A DNA stretch of 64,000 nt from Afipia clevelandensis ATCC 49720 (GCF_000336555.1 NZ_KB375281.1:2714826-2778825), one strand, 5' to 3'. Counted from the stretch's first letter, positions 45,576 to 54,147 are shown. The notes: generated by a model from the sequence alone, not told the origin. Numbers and translations are program-made.

Positions 45576-45896
45576 ATGACCGAACCGAAAGACACCACCG
45601 AACCGAGCGCACGCGAGGCATATAGCCCGCTCAAGTTCGAGCCATCGCTGTACCGCGAACACCTCCAAGGTATGGACCTCTCGCCATCCCAGGAGGACGC
45701 GTTGCTCGAAGCGGTGTGGCTTGTGGTCGTCGGTGTCATCGACAGGGGCGCGGCTCATACGTGCAGGGGCTCCGATTCAAACCCTCTGGCCGTCGATTCG
45801 TCGAGCGTGCTAGGCTTGGTTTCAACTTCAAAAAGATCAAACTCAGAAGTCGCACAGGCCGAAGATGGGCCTCGTGCGCGAAGGATGGATTCGTAA
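45576..45896 (+). CDS. Small protein coupled to the serine recombinase
   Basis: A 106-residue product. The first 55 residues (FEPSLYREHLQGMDLSPSQE, then DALLEAVWLVVVGVIDRG) match a small protein that I associate with the position just upstream of alphaproteobacterial island serine recombinases. The remaining 50 residues are low in structure and do not match, suggesting a frameshift or extension. The stop overlaps the recombinase start as TAATG. A possible recombination directionality or accessory factor by position only. Confidence 0.55.
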   Translation: MTEPKDTTEPSAREAYSPLKFEPSLYREHLQGMDLSPSQEDALLEAVWLVVVGVIDRGAAHTCRGSDSNPLAVDSSSVLGLVSTSKRSNSEVAQAEDGPRARRMDS

Positions 45897-47509
45897 TGCT
45901 CTCGTCTACAGAGCCAAAAGCAAAGAAAGCCGTCGCCTATGTGCGCGTATCAAGCCGTGCGCAGGAAAAGCGCGGCGACGGGCTGGCATCACAGGAAGCG
46001 GTCTGTCGGCGTTATGCCGACGCCATGGGCTACGAGGTTGTCGAGGTATTCAAAGAAGTCCTGACAGGCAGCGCGATTGATCGGCCCGCGATGCGGTCCC
46101 TCATTTCGTATCTCCGCGCGAACAAGGCTGAGGGACGCTATGTCATCATCGATGACCTGAGCCGCTTTTCGCGAGGCCACGAAGCGCATTGGGCCCTGAA
46201 AAAGGAAATCGCGCGCGCAGGCGGATTCCTTTGCTCACCGAAAATGCAGTTCGGCGAGAACGCGAATGCGCGTCTCGTCGAAGGCGTGATGGTGACAGTC
46301 TCGCAGCATCAGCGCGAGCTCAACGCCGAACAAACCCGCACGCGCATGTTCGGACGCGTATTGAACGGCTATTGGCCGTTCGCCGCGCCGATGGGTTATC
46401 GTCATACGCGCGTGCAAGGCCATGCCGGGCTGTTGCTCACGCGCGATGAACCTGTCGCATCGATCATTCAGGAAGCCATGGAGGGTTTCGCATCTGGGCG
46501 GTTCGAGACGCAGGCTGAAGTAAAGCGCTTCCTAGAAACGCAGCCAGCATTTCCGAGGAAAGGCCGCAATGGAGATGTCCACTATCAAGCCGTCTCCGAT
46601 TTGCTCACCAAGCTCGTGTACGCGGGCTACGTCGAGCACAAAGATTGGGGCATTGCACCGCTTAAGGGCAAGCACGAGCCCTTGGTGTCGCTGGAGACGT
46701 TCGAACGTATTCAAAACCGCATTAGCGACGTAGCACGCGCGCCTATGCGCGTCGACATCCGTTCCGACTTTCCGTTGCGTGGCGCGGTTTGCTGCGCGGA
46801 ATGTGGGAAAGCGATGACGTCCTGCTGGTCGACAAGCAAGACCGGTATGAAACATGCCTACTACATGTGCTTCGGCAAAGGCTGCCCACGGTATCGCAAA
46901 TCGATCCGGCGGGACGAGCTCGAAGGCAGCTTCGCCGAAATGCTCAAGCATCTGGTTCCCGGCGCGAAGCTGATCGACCTCGCGAAGGCGATGTTCAAAA
47001 ACGCTTGGCAACAACGCGCATCTCAAACGGCGGAACTGACGCAAACCTACAAAAACGAAATCAAAAAGATCGAAAAGGAAACCGCAAGGCTGATCGATCT
47101 CGTCGTTGGATCGACCTCTAACGAAGTTGCGAAGGCATATGAACGCCGCGTTTTCGAACTCGAAAAACAGAAGCTGTTGCTGGTCGAAAAACAGGAGCAA
47201 TTGGGACGGAAGCCCGGATCGTTCGACGAACTTTTCGAACTCGCCGTGAGCTTCCTCTCAAAGCCTTATGATCTCTGGGCTTCCGGCAATTTGGCCCTTC
47301 AAAAATTGGTGCTTCGGCTGACCTTCGCCGAGCACTTGGCCTACTGCCCAGAAAATGGTTTTCGAACCCCAAAAACCACTATGCCGTTCAAGCTGTTAGA
47401 GCCCTTTCGGGAAGGAAAAAAGAGCATGGCGCGCCCGAAGAGATTCGAACTCCTGACCCCCAGATTCGTAGATCAATTTGAGAATGTTTTTGAGCGTAAC
47501 GATACGTAA
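45896..47509 (+). CDS. Large serine recombinase (integrase of island 1)
   Basis: A 537-residue recombinase. The catalytic serine is in AYVRVSSRAQEKRGDG (about residue 19), with the active arginines in DDLSRFSRG. A recombinase domain (about 180-300), a zinc ribbon (CCAECGKAM...CFGKGCPRY, about 300-335) and a coiled coil (about 370-440) follow. The last 28 codons read through the tRNA-Arg fragment (MARPKRFELLTPRFV) and into island 2. The present C-terminus is therefore a junction product; see findings. ATG 45896 is coupled to the small gene before it. Confidence 0.9.
   Translation: MLSSTEPKAKKAVAYVRVSSRAQEKRGDGLASQEAVCRRYADAMGYEVVEVFKEVLTGSAIDRPAMRSLISYLRANKAEGRYVIIDDLSRFSRGHEAHWALKKEIARAGGFLCSPKMQFGENANARLVEGVMVTVSQHQRELNAEQTRTRMFGRVLNGYWPFAAPMGYRHTRVQGHAGLLLTRDEPVASIIQEAMEGFASGRFETQAEVKRFLETQPAFPRKGRNGDVHYQAVSDLLTKLVYAGYVEHKDWGIAPLKGKHEPLVSLETFERIQNRISDVARAPMRVDIRSDFPLRGAVCCAECGKAMTSCWSTSKTGMKHAYYMCFGKGCPRYRKSIRRDELEGSFAEMLKHLVPGAKLIDLAKAMFKNAWQQRASQTAELTQTYKNEIKKIEKETARLIDLVVGSTSNEVAKAYERRVFELEKQKLLLVEKQEQLGRKPGSFDELFELAVSFLSKPYDLWASGNLALQKLVLRLTFAEHLAYCPENGFRTPKTTMPFKLLEPFREGKKSMARPKRFELLTPRFVDQFENVFERNDT
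47427..47471. repeat. 45-bp direct repeat: tRNA-Arg 3' fragment (attL of island 2, attR of island 1)
   Basis: Identical over 45 bp to 61232-61276, the 3' half of tRNA-Arg from the anticodon stem to CCA. The next base differs (A here, T there). It marks the left end of island 2. Its first 10 bases also form the right end of island 1. It is not a functional tRNA because the 5' half is absent. Confidence 0.93.
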
Positions 47510-47605
47510 CATTTCGCCCCATTAACCCTATGGCATCGTTGGTTTTTCCTCGCTTCGATCTCTGATAGCGTATCGGCACGTAACGCGAACGAACGGGCAC
47601 AATTT

Positions 47606-47627
47606 CCGTCCCCGAGCCGTCCCCGGA
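47606..47627. repeat. Left arm-type repeat near the integrase
   Basis: Two tandem CCGTCCCCG-type units about 11 bp apart, just before the integrase start. A similar pair in the same orientation lies at 61176-61196, close to the right att repeat. Short direct repeats flanking the core on both sides are typical integrase arm-binding or excisionase sites. Confidence 0.45.
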
Positions 47628-47635
47628 GATTGCAG

Positions 47636-48937
47636 ATGACCGCCAATATCTTGATGACGAAGCTGAGCGTAGAGGCAGTAAAGCCCAAAGCTACCCGCTT
47701 CGAGATCGGCGACCGGAAGGTCACCGGCTTGCGCCTAATCGTGCAGCCGTCCGGCGCGAAGAGTTGGGCGGTCCGTTATACAGCGGCCGGACGCGACCGA
47801 CGGCTCACCCTTGGCCCCTATCCGACGCTCCAACTGGACGATGCCCGAAAGCGCGCCAGCGCGGCAAAGCTTGCGGTCACCGCTGGGGAAGACCCTGCGG
47901 CGAAGAAGATTGAAGAGCGCCGGATAGCCGCTATCGGCCTAGCCAGCTCTAACTTGGTGCAAGCGCTGTTCGAAGACTATGACGCCCGCCACCTTTCCCG
48001 CCTCCGACCACGATCCCGGGCCTCTACGAAGAGCCTCTTCGACGTACACATTCTGCCAAAGTTCGGCCGCCGCCGGATCAGTGAAATCGCGAAGCGGGAT
48101 GTTCTCAACCTCTTCGATGACATCAATCGGAAAGGCTACACGACAACCGCAACCCACGTTCGCACGGCTCTCTCCGGCTTTTTCAATTGGTGCCTAATGC
48201 GAGACATCCTTGCGGTGTCGCCCATGACGGGCGTTAAAGCGCCTGCCCCGATCAGGTCGCGGGATCGCGTGCTTTCCGACAACGAAATCCGCTGGCTTTG
48301 GCGCGCCTGCCAAGAGCCCGCATCCCTCCATCCCTTCGGCCGTATGGTGCAACTCGCCCTGTTGACGGGTGCTCGCCGCGACGAAGTGCGCGCCATTACA
48401 GATAAAGAAATAAAGCGCTCAGAATGTCTATGGACGCTTCCGGCTGACCGCGCAAAAAACCACCGGGAGCACGATATCCATCTGACCGACGCTGCGCTGG
48501 CTATCATTGAAGCGGTGCCGCGTATCAAGAGTAGGGCCGGACTGCTCTTCACCACTACCGGAGAAACGCCGCCTAGCGGTTTCTCCAACTCGAAGGAGCG
48601 AATGGATCGTCTTATGCTGCAGTACGCGAAAACGGAAGCTGCGGAGGGCGGCGACGATCCCTCGAAAGTAGAGATCGCGCCGTGGGTGCTTCACGATCTT
48701 CGCCGCACCATCGCTTCGGGAATGGCGCGCTTGGGAATTCAGCTACCCGTAATTGAGCGATGTTTGAATCACGTCTCGGGTTCCTTCGGTGGCATCGTTG
48801 GCGTTTATCAACGCCATACCTTCGCCCACGAGAAGCGCGAAGCCTTCGAAGCATGGTCCAACCACGTCACCGGCCTCACAAGCGCCCAGCAAACTAATGT
48901 TGTCACGTTGCCGAAGCGAACCGCATACCAAGCGTGA
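47636..48937 (+). CDS. int: Tyrosine integrase of island 2 (DUF4102/P4-type)
   Basis: A 433-residue integrase. The N-terminal arm-binding domain (KLSVEAVKPKATRFEIGDRK, VTGLRLIVQPSGAKSW) is followed by a core-binding domain and a catalytic domain with LTGARRDEVRAI (Arg), LHDLRRTIASGMARLG (His-x-x-Arg), and NHVSGSFGGIVGVYQRHTF (His and Tyr nucleophile). ATG 47636 is chosen; an in-frame TTG lies 6 nt earlier. The gene lies 164 bp from the tRNA fragment it would have created. Confidence 0.93.
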   Translation: MTANILMTKLSVEAVKPKATRFEIGDRKVTGLRLIVQPSGAKSWAVRYTAAGRDRRLTLGPYPTLQLDDARKRASAAKLAVTAGEDPAAKKIEERRIAAIGLASSNLVQALFEDYDARHLSRLRPRSRASTKSLFDVHILPKFGRRRISEIAKRDVLNLFDDINRKGYTTTATHVRTALSGFFNWCLMRDILAVSPMTGVKAPAPIRSRDRVLSDNEIRWLWRACQEPASLHPFGRMVQLALLTGARRDEVRAITDKEIKRSECLWTLPADRAKNHREHDIHLTDAALAIIEAVPRIKSRAGLLFTTTGETPPSGFSNSKERMDRLMLQYAKTEAAEGGDDPSKVEIAPWVLHDLRRTIASGMARLGIQLPVIERCLNHVSGSFGGIVGVYQRHTFAHEKREAFEAWSNHVTGLTSAQQTNVVTLPKRTAYQA

Positions 48938-49190
48938 TGAGACGTGACGCACGAGTCATCGTTGGTTGAAAGCCGCTTCGGAGACACATAAAAATGCCGT
49001 GTCGATAGGGAACACACATCCACCGGAATAGAGATTCTCGCGTTATGCGAGAGGTACATATAGCGGGCAATTCTCGGCTCCACACGACCCCGACCTCAAG
49101 CGCAGAAAGCGCGGCCCTCGGGTTTCCGAAATCATTTGGACGGTCGCATCACACCATCGCGTGTGAACGCTCCCGCGCGTGGAGATTCCA
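48938..49190. other. Gene-free region between int and the AlpA gene
   Basis: A 253-bp spacer likely to hold the int/alpA control region. A hairpin TCTCGC-GTTAT-GCGAGA lies near 49036-49052. No coding signal seen. Confidence 0.4.
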
Positions 49191-49421
49191 ATGCGTTCAA
49201 ACAACGATGTCGAATACTTAACCGCCGCTCAAGTCCGTGCTCGCTTTGGCGGGACTTCGCGGATGTGGCTACACCGCCGGATCGCGAAGGATGACTTTCC
49301 AGCGCCCGTCACGTTTGGCGGCCGCTATCGCCATTTCAAGCTATCAGAAATTGAAGCTTGGGAAGCTAACATGATCAAGCGCGGCATCAAAGCTGCGTCA
49401 ATAATAGCTTCTAAGAAGTGA
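49191..49421 (+). CDS. AlpA-type transcriptional regulator / excisionase
   Basis: A 76-residue MerR-like helix-turn-helix protein: EYLTAAQVRARFGGTSRMWLHRRI, then DDFPAPVTFGGRYRHFKLSEIEAWE. In P4-like elements AlpA proteins activate integrase transcription or act as excisionase. ATG 49191 has GGAGA 5 nt upstream. Its place after int supports the role. Confidence 0.82.
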   Translation: MRSNNDVEYLTAAQVRARFGGTSRMWLHRRIAKDDFPAPVTFGGRYRHFKLSEIEAWEANMIKRGIKAASIIASKK

Positions 49422-49430
49422 GAGGATGCC

Positions 49431-49910
49431 ATGATGCGACCTCTCACTTATCGTCTTCGTCCGTTGGACCCGGGCGCAAGCGCTTACGCTTTGTTCAAGG
49501 AGCGAAATCGTTCGGAACTGGATCGCAGCAAGTGCCGCGACTTGTGCCGGTCAATACTAGACTCGAAAACTCCTCCGACCGATGCAATTCGAACCCTTGC
49601 CACTCGCGAATACTATTCTTTCGCTGTTGCGGACCTGCTGACCACATCGGGATCAAACCAACTTCTTCTAGAAGCACTACAAAGCAAGCCCGTCGCACGA
49701 ATCGCTCCTTTTCGCTTCGCCAAAATCTTCGGCGTCACACGCGATGGAGATGAATCAACCCCGCTCGTGGCCACCGACCTTCAATCAATTCCAACTATAC
49801 CGGCCGCATGCGCTCTAGCTGCGCTTGGTATTGTTGATTGGACGAATGCACCACCGCGCGTTCGCGCCGTCTTCGCACTTCGTACCTTGATCGCGGAGAT
49901 GCGGTCATGA
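49431..49910 (+). CDS. Hypothetical protein
   Basis: A 159-residue protein, not recognised, with a central segment REYYSFAVADLLTTSGSNQL and a helical C-terminus. It starts 9 bp after the AlpA gene and overlaps the next gene by ATGA, so it is part of the early operon of the element. Confidence 0.6.
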   Translation: MMRPLTYRLRPLDPGASAYALFKERNRSELDRSKCRDLCRSILDSKTPPTDAIRTLATREYYSFAVADLLTTSGSNQLLLEALQSKPVARIAPFRFAKIFGVTRDGDESTPLVATDLQSIPTIPAACALAALGIVDWTNAPPRVRAVFALRTLIAEMRS

Positions 49911-50407
49911 CAACGCAATTCGCAAAAGCGCTTAGTCGCGCTCGATTGGAGGATGGAAAGCTACGCGCAATCCGGCACGACCTAGCCGGACGCCTTGCCG
50001 CAAATGGGCAATCAATAAGCGACTATTACACCGACGAAGAACTAGACGAATTTGACGACGCTACTCTCGCTCGCGGCGGGCCGGAAGACACAAAGGATGA
50101 AACCGGCTTTCGTCGACAAGATCGGCATCTCGCAGAGGCTTGCGCAGACGTAGATGCTGAGATGGATAAGGGTGCGATCTATGAGGACGCGCTTGAGACT
50201 ATCGCTGAACGATACGCAGCGGATGGCCGCGACCTTGCTACCAAAAACAACAGCGGCCGCGATAATTTACACGAGATGATGTACGGCAGCCGACCAGCAG
50301 CAAAGCGCTACGCCGTCAAATTAGGAATTTGGCGCGGCCCAATGGGGTCACATTGCCGCAAAAGAAAGAGTCAGATTCCGCATAGTTACGGAATCCGAAG
50401 AGCATAA
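49907..50407 (+). CDS. Hypothetical protein
   Basis: A 166-residue protein, not recognised. It has an acidic centre (DDATLARGGPEDTKDETG) and a basic C-terminus (GSHCRKRKSQIPHS). Its ATG overlaps the stop of the preceding gene. The sequence around AERYAADGRDLATKNN suggests a short helical repeat, nothing more specific. Confidence 0.55.
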   Translation: MTTQFAKALSRARLEDGKLRAIRHDLAGRLAANGQSISDYYTDEELDEFDDATLARGGPEDTKDETGFRRQDRHLAEACADVDAEMDKGAIYEDALETIAERYAADGRDLATKNNSGRDNLHEMMYGSRPAAKRYAVKLGIWRGPMGSHCRKRKSQIPHSYGIRRA

Positions 50408-50470
50408 GTCGGGATGTAGCTTAATCCTAATCGCAGCGAGTGCGCTGCCCGTTGGTGAAGGAGAAGAGAA

Positions 50471-51400
50471 ATGGCTTCATTTCAGGAAATTATTAAGCAC
50501 TGGCCGCAGGTCACTCGTGACAAGATCAAGGCGTCGAAACTTAACGGCAGCCGTGACCGACTTGCAAGCGATGCGCACTGGAATGCCGACCAAGCCCTGA
50601 TGGCTCAGGTACAGATTCTGGACGCGCGTAAACGCGAACATGAGCGCAACTATCGCCTGACCGGCGACCTCAATTCGAAGCAGTGGGCAGACCAAACTGC
50701 CGCCGAAGCCGCAGAAACGCGCGAAGAGCTTCGCGAACATCGTGAACACAAACCAAAGGACTCTGCGTTCATTGATGAGGAAGAGCTGGCGAAATGGGCA
50801 AATAAGCATCGGCAAGTAAAATGGCGAGAGCGGACGATCGTCGTCAAGCTCCCCAAGGGCCAAACCGCGACGGCATATTTAACGAACGCACGTGAACAGG
50901 TGAATGTGGCCCGTCGCGCACTTAAGCTGATTGAAACGGCCCCTCTCACTGCCGACGAAGCTGTCGCCCAAGCGACATCGTGCATCAAAGCGATTGCAGC
51001 TAATGGTGCCCCCGACCTTCGGGACCTTTCCCGCCTCTTGCCAAGCCCGGATGGCCGCCAACGACAAGGCAATATCAGTTGGCCGCAAACTCATACCCGT
51101 GATGGAGATTGGTTCAACGACGGTTTCGCATTGTTCGTATGGACCATGCAGGATGTTGTCACGGCGAAGATTGCTTCGGAGATTAAACGAACGGCTAAGC
51201 CGGACGCGCTATCGGCTACAGAGCGGCCGCACAAGATCAGCGAAGCCAAGGCCCGGCTTCTTGAACTTGAGCGTCTAGAGGAAGCAGCATTTCTTCTAGC
51301 TTCGGAGGAGAATCCTTCTCTTGAGCGTCGTCGCGGTTTGGACTTTCAGGCACTTCTTCAAATCGAGCCGACCCCGGCCGACGAACTGGAGTTCGGCTGA
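50471..51400 (+). CDS. Hypothetical coiled-coil protein
   Basis: A 309-residue, largely helical protein rich in Ala, Glu and Arg (EAAETREELREHREHKPK), likely with a coiled coil at about residues 50-110. GGAGAAGAGA precedes the ATG. The domain TRDGDWFNDGFALFVWTM near residue 215 is not recognised. It lies in the replication module and could be a structural or DNA-handling protein; no function is assigned. Confidence 0.6.
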   Translation: MASFQEIIKHWPQVTRDKIKASKLNGSRDRLASDAHWNADQALMAQVQILDARKREHERNYRLTGDLNSKQWADQTAAEAAETREELREHREHKPKDSAFIDEEELAKWANKHRQVKWRERTIVVKLPKGQTATAYLTNAREQVNVARRALKLIETAPLTADEAVAQATSCIKAIAANGAPDLRDLSRLLPSPDGRQRQGNISWPQTHTRDGDWFNDGFALFVWTMQDVVTAKIASEIKRTAKPDALSATERPHKISEAKARLLELERLEEAAFLLASEENPSLERRRGLDFQALLQIEPTPADELEFG

Positions 51401-51470
51401 TCTGAATCACCACGGCCTTGGTCCGGTCGTGCTGATCGCGGAGAGTTTTAACCTTTCGCTCCGCGAATCC

Positions 51471-51500
51471 CACCGGGCGGCCTGCCGCCGCTGCCCGGTG
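51471..51500. terminator. Hairpin after the coiled-coil gene
   Basis: CACCGGGC / GCCCGGTG, an 8-bp stem with a 14-nt loop that itself can pair (GGC/GCC). It has no T-run. It lies between two plus-strand genes and may modulate read-through. Confidence 0.4.
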
Positions 51501-51545
51501 GCCTTCTTCCAGACAGTACTATTCAACGTTCAATAGGAGTTACCC

Positions 51546-51767
51546 ATGAGCGCAAAAAACACCATCACGCCCGAAGACATTGAGTATGCAGCCCAGCGGC
51601 TTCGGCAGTCCAGCAGCTTCGCACGAGGCGAGGCACATCGAACTTGCTGTCCCGGAGAAGAGACCACCGACGACCACGACGAACAGTTTCAGCCCAGCGA
51701 TCCGCCAAAGAGCAAGCTTGATCCTGTCGCCGCGATGCATCGGTTCAACAACCCGCCGAAGCGATAA
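51546..51767 (+). CDS. Hypothetical small protein
   Basis: A 73-residue hydrophilic protein with an acidic, disordered centre (CCPGEETTDDHDEQFQPSD). AGGAG lies 6 nt upstream of the ATG. Not recognised. It sits just before the helicase gene. Confidence 0.5.
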   Translation: MSAKNTITPEDIEYAAQRLRQSSSFARGEAHRTCCPGEETTDDHDEQFQPSDPPKSKLDPVAAMHRFNNPPKR

Positions 51768-51842
51768 ACGCCGGTAGGCTGATGTCAATCCAAGGCCGGT
51801 GATGATTAATTCCTCACCGGCCCTAATCTAATTTGGTGCCCC

Positions 51843-53648
51843 ATGTCTAAGCGCCTGCCATTGAAGTCTAAGCGCGCAATCCCGTCTCCCAAGCACGGAT
51901 GGGACCACCCTGCAGACGTGGCGGCGGGCAAGCGATACTGCAAGGACATCGCTTATGCGATCCTTCCCGGCGCAGAGATCGAACTTCTCACCGTGAAGGA
52001 CGCGGCTTTGAAGCTTCACGGCTTCGGGGTTTCGCTTGAAACAGCTGTGAAACTCCTATCCCGATATGCCGAGACCGACATGAGTGAATCCGTGATCTTG
52101 GATCAATGCATCGGAGTTTACGAAAATCCGGACGGCCAGCCCGGTCGGTACAGCACCATGCGATTGGCACCGGAAGACCGCTGGATGGACGGCGAGCCGG
52201 AGGATGAGAAGAGCATTTTCGATGCTGAACTGGCGTGGCCCCGGCCCGTTGCGTATGATAACAAACAACATGCCGCAAAGTGCGCGGAGGCCTTCGTTGA
52301 GGCACGGCCCGCGAAACTGATTTATTCTGACAACTCAATCTACACGCTGGACGACAATCGGATTTGGCGCCAGCTAAGCGACACTGAACTGGCAGCTGAG
52401 ATTCGCGCGACTGATCCGAGTCTGATCTTCGACACTGACAAGATTCAACGCATGGTTCGCGCTGTGCACGTTGCTCACTTTACGAAGGTACGGCCTTTCG
52501 ATTGGATCAAAGAACCTGTCGATGCACCGCCCCGCAGCGATCTAATTCTGGCCCGGAACGGAATTCTGAATCTCGCAACCGACGAACTTATGCCCCACAC
52601 GGGAAAACTTTTTATCACGGGTCTTCCCGAATGGGACTATGACGCCAACGCAGACTGCCCCCTTTGGCTTAGTAAGGTTGGTGAATGGTTGCATCCCTCA
52701 TTTCATCCGACACTACAGGAGTTCATGGGATACTGTCTTACGTCTGATACGTCGCTTGAAATCCTCCTAGCGATGATAGGAGCTTCGCGGGGCGGCAAGG
52801 GTTCGATCACGCGCATCATTCAAGCCTTAGTTGGCCCGGCTCTTCACACGTCGCGCACGCTCAACGACCTAAGCGGAGACTTTGGGCTGGAGGGCATGTT
52901 GGATAAACGCTTGATTGTGATTCCGGATGCCCACGACACCGATACGTCACGCCGGTCGGCCGCGATAGAACGGATCAAGTGCATCAGTGGACGCGACGAG
53001 CTAAGTATCAACCGCAAGAACCTGCCGATTATCACGGCCAAAGTTCCTGCGAAGCTAATTCTTGTGGCCAATAAACATCCGAAATTTTTGGACGAGTCCG
53101 GCGCGCTCGCAAACCGCGAACTTCTCTTGGTATTTGGAAATAGCTTCGTGGGGCGGGAAGATCGCGACCTCGCCAACAAGCTCAATGCAGAATTGCCTGG
53201 CATTGCCAATTGGGCGCTGGACGGCCTCCGTCGGTTACGCGCGAACGATGGGAAATTCACCATTGGCGAGCGGGGCCGTGCCGCGTCCCGCGAGCTCGCA
53301 GAATCGCAATCTCCTGCACGTCGTTTCGCCAAAGACTGCCTGATCGTCACCGGCGCGCCGAACGACTATGTGTCTTTGGATCAGGCCTACGATGTCTATC
53401 AGCATTGGGGCGACAACATTGAGAATCTTGGCTCGCGTGAACGCCGCAACCGAAACGATTTCAAGCACGATCTGATTGCTGCCTTAACGCCTCATGGCGT
53501 ATCGCATGGGCAGCGGCGTTGGCACGATCCGTCGAAATCGAAGTCAGGCAAGGGCCTAACCAAACGGGGCTTCTTCGGATTTAAGGTCAAGCCGAAATTC
53601 CGTGTCACTGATGAATGTGACATTGTCACGGGCAACCGTGACATTTAA
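51843..53648 (+). CDS. P4/D5-type replicative helicase (SF3)
   Basis: A 601-residue protein with the D5-N/phage-plasmid helicase layout. The Walker A loop is IGASRGGKGSITRII (about 313-327), followed by LDKRLIVIPDAHD (Walker B-like) and SINRKNLPIITAKVPAKLILVANKHP (sensor region) typical of P4-alpha-type superfamily 3 helicases. There is no N-terminal archaeo-eukaryotic-type primase domain that I can see, so priming may come from the host. Iteron-like repeats overlap its end and extend downstream, as expected for an origin-binding initiator. Confidence 0.82.
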   Translation: MSKRLPLKSKRAIPSPKHGWDHPADVAAGKRYCKDIAYAILPGAEIELLTVKDAALKLHGFGVSLETAVKLLSRYAETDMSESVILDQCIGVYENPDGQPGRYSTMRLAPEDRWMDGEPEDEKSIFDAELAWPRPVAYDNKQHAAKCAEAFVEARPAKLIYSDNSIYTLDDNRIWRQLSDTELAAEIRATDPSLIFDTDKIQRMVRAVHVAHFTKVRPFDWIKEPVDAPPRSDLILARNGILNLATDELMPHTGKLFITGLPEWDYDANADCPLWLSKVGEWLHPSFHPTLQEFMGYCLTSDTSLEILLAMIGASRGGKGSITRIIQALVGPALHTSRTLNDLSGDFGLEGMLDKRLIVIPDAHDTDTSRRSAAIERIKCISGRDELSINRKNLPIITAKVPAKLILVANKHPKFLDESGALANRELLLVFGNSFVGREDRDLANKLNAELPGIANWALDGLRRLRANDGKFTIGERGRAASRELAESQSPARRFAKDCLIVTGAPNDYVSLDQAYDVYQHWGDNIENLGSRERRNRNDFKHDLIAALTPHGVSHGQRRWHDPSKSKSGKGLTKRGFFGFKVKPKFRVTDECDIVTGNRDI

Positions 53649-53890
53649 CCTGCTGTACCGTCAGCATATTCGGCCTAGTGTCACGGTGGCACGGCAGAAT
53701 CGACTTTGGGTCAGAAGCGCGGGCGCTCACAATACCAAGCGCAGGCCCGCCACAGCCGTAGAATACGAATCATCAGATGCTCCAGAAGTCTAGAATAGCC
53801 GGGACACCTTGACACTTGGCAGATACCTCAATGATTTCATACCTTAACGTGTCACACTTTTGCCGTTACACGTCACGGATTGCCGTGACA
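53603..53890. repeat. Iteron-like TGTCAC repeats: candidate replication origin
   Basis: TGTCAC or its complement GTGACA occurs at 53603, 53617, 53624, 53638, 53679, 53850 and 53885, most extended to TGTCACGG, plus a CGTCACGG variant near 53871. They start inside the 3' end of the helicase gene and border an AT-rich stretch (53930-54110). This matches the organisation of a P4-like origin. Confidence 0.6.
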
Positions 53891-54147
53891 CACGATACGC
53901 GCCTTCGAGATCAGTAATCCCTGATTCAATGCGCGCGGTAGATATAAAAATAGTTTTCAGTTCATTCGCCGAGCGTGCGCGAATACGAAAATATTTTTCT
54001 ATTAGGTTCAGACCCCGTTCGAGTCGGGGTCCCTCTGACCGAAAAAATACAATGCGGGCAGACCCGAAGCGCGATGTATAAATTTGAAAATATTTTTGAA
54101 TTTCACGATAACGTACTGATTGGGCCGCACTGTTAGCAGGATAGTCG
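53891..54147. other. AT-rich gene-free region with a T-arm-like hairpin
   Basis: AT-rich relative to its surroundings and lacking a supported gene. At 54011-54031 is GACCCCG-TTCGAGT-CGGGGTC, a perfect 7-bp stem whose 7-nt loop matches a tRNA T-loop. Together with the iterons this may be the melting zone of the origin, or a small structured RNA such as a satellite immunity RNA. Confidence 0.4.

Larger units (their letters stand above)
20376..47436. mobile_element. Island 1: mobilisable element with serine recombinase and defence cargo
   Basis: The element begins with MobC-like, relaxase and VirD4-like genes and ends with a large serine recombinase. It is bounded by an 11-bp direct repeat, ATGGCGCGCCC (20376-20386 and 47426-47436), which is the complement of the acceptor end plus CCA of tRNA-Arg. 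No VirB/Trb channel genes are present, so it would need a helper conjugation system. Its cargo is small ICE-type genes, umuDC, a ubiquitin-like locus, IetAS-like genes and a methyltransferase-helicase-nuclease operon. The right edge is well supported by the tRNA fragment; the left edge rests on the short repeat and gene content. Confidence 0.7.

Noticed and set aside
20376..47436. Self-transmissible conjugative element
   Set aside because: Relaxase and coupling protein are present, but no VirB/Trb/Tra channel genes were found in the island. Mobilisable only.
47427..47471. A second tRNA-Arg gene
   Set aside because: Only the 3' 45 bases are present. The D-arm and acceptor 5' strand are missing. 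It is an att duplicate.
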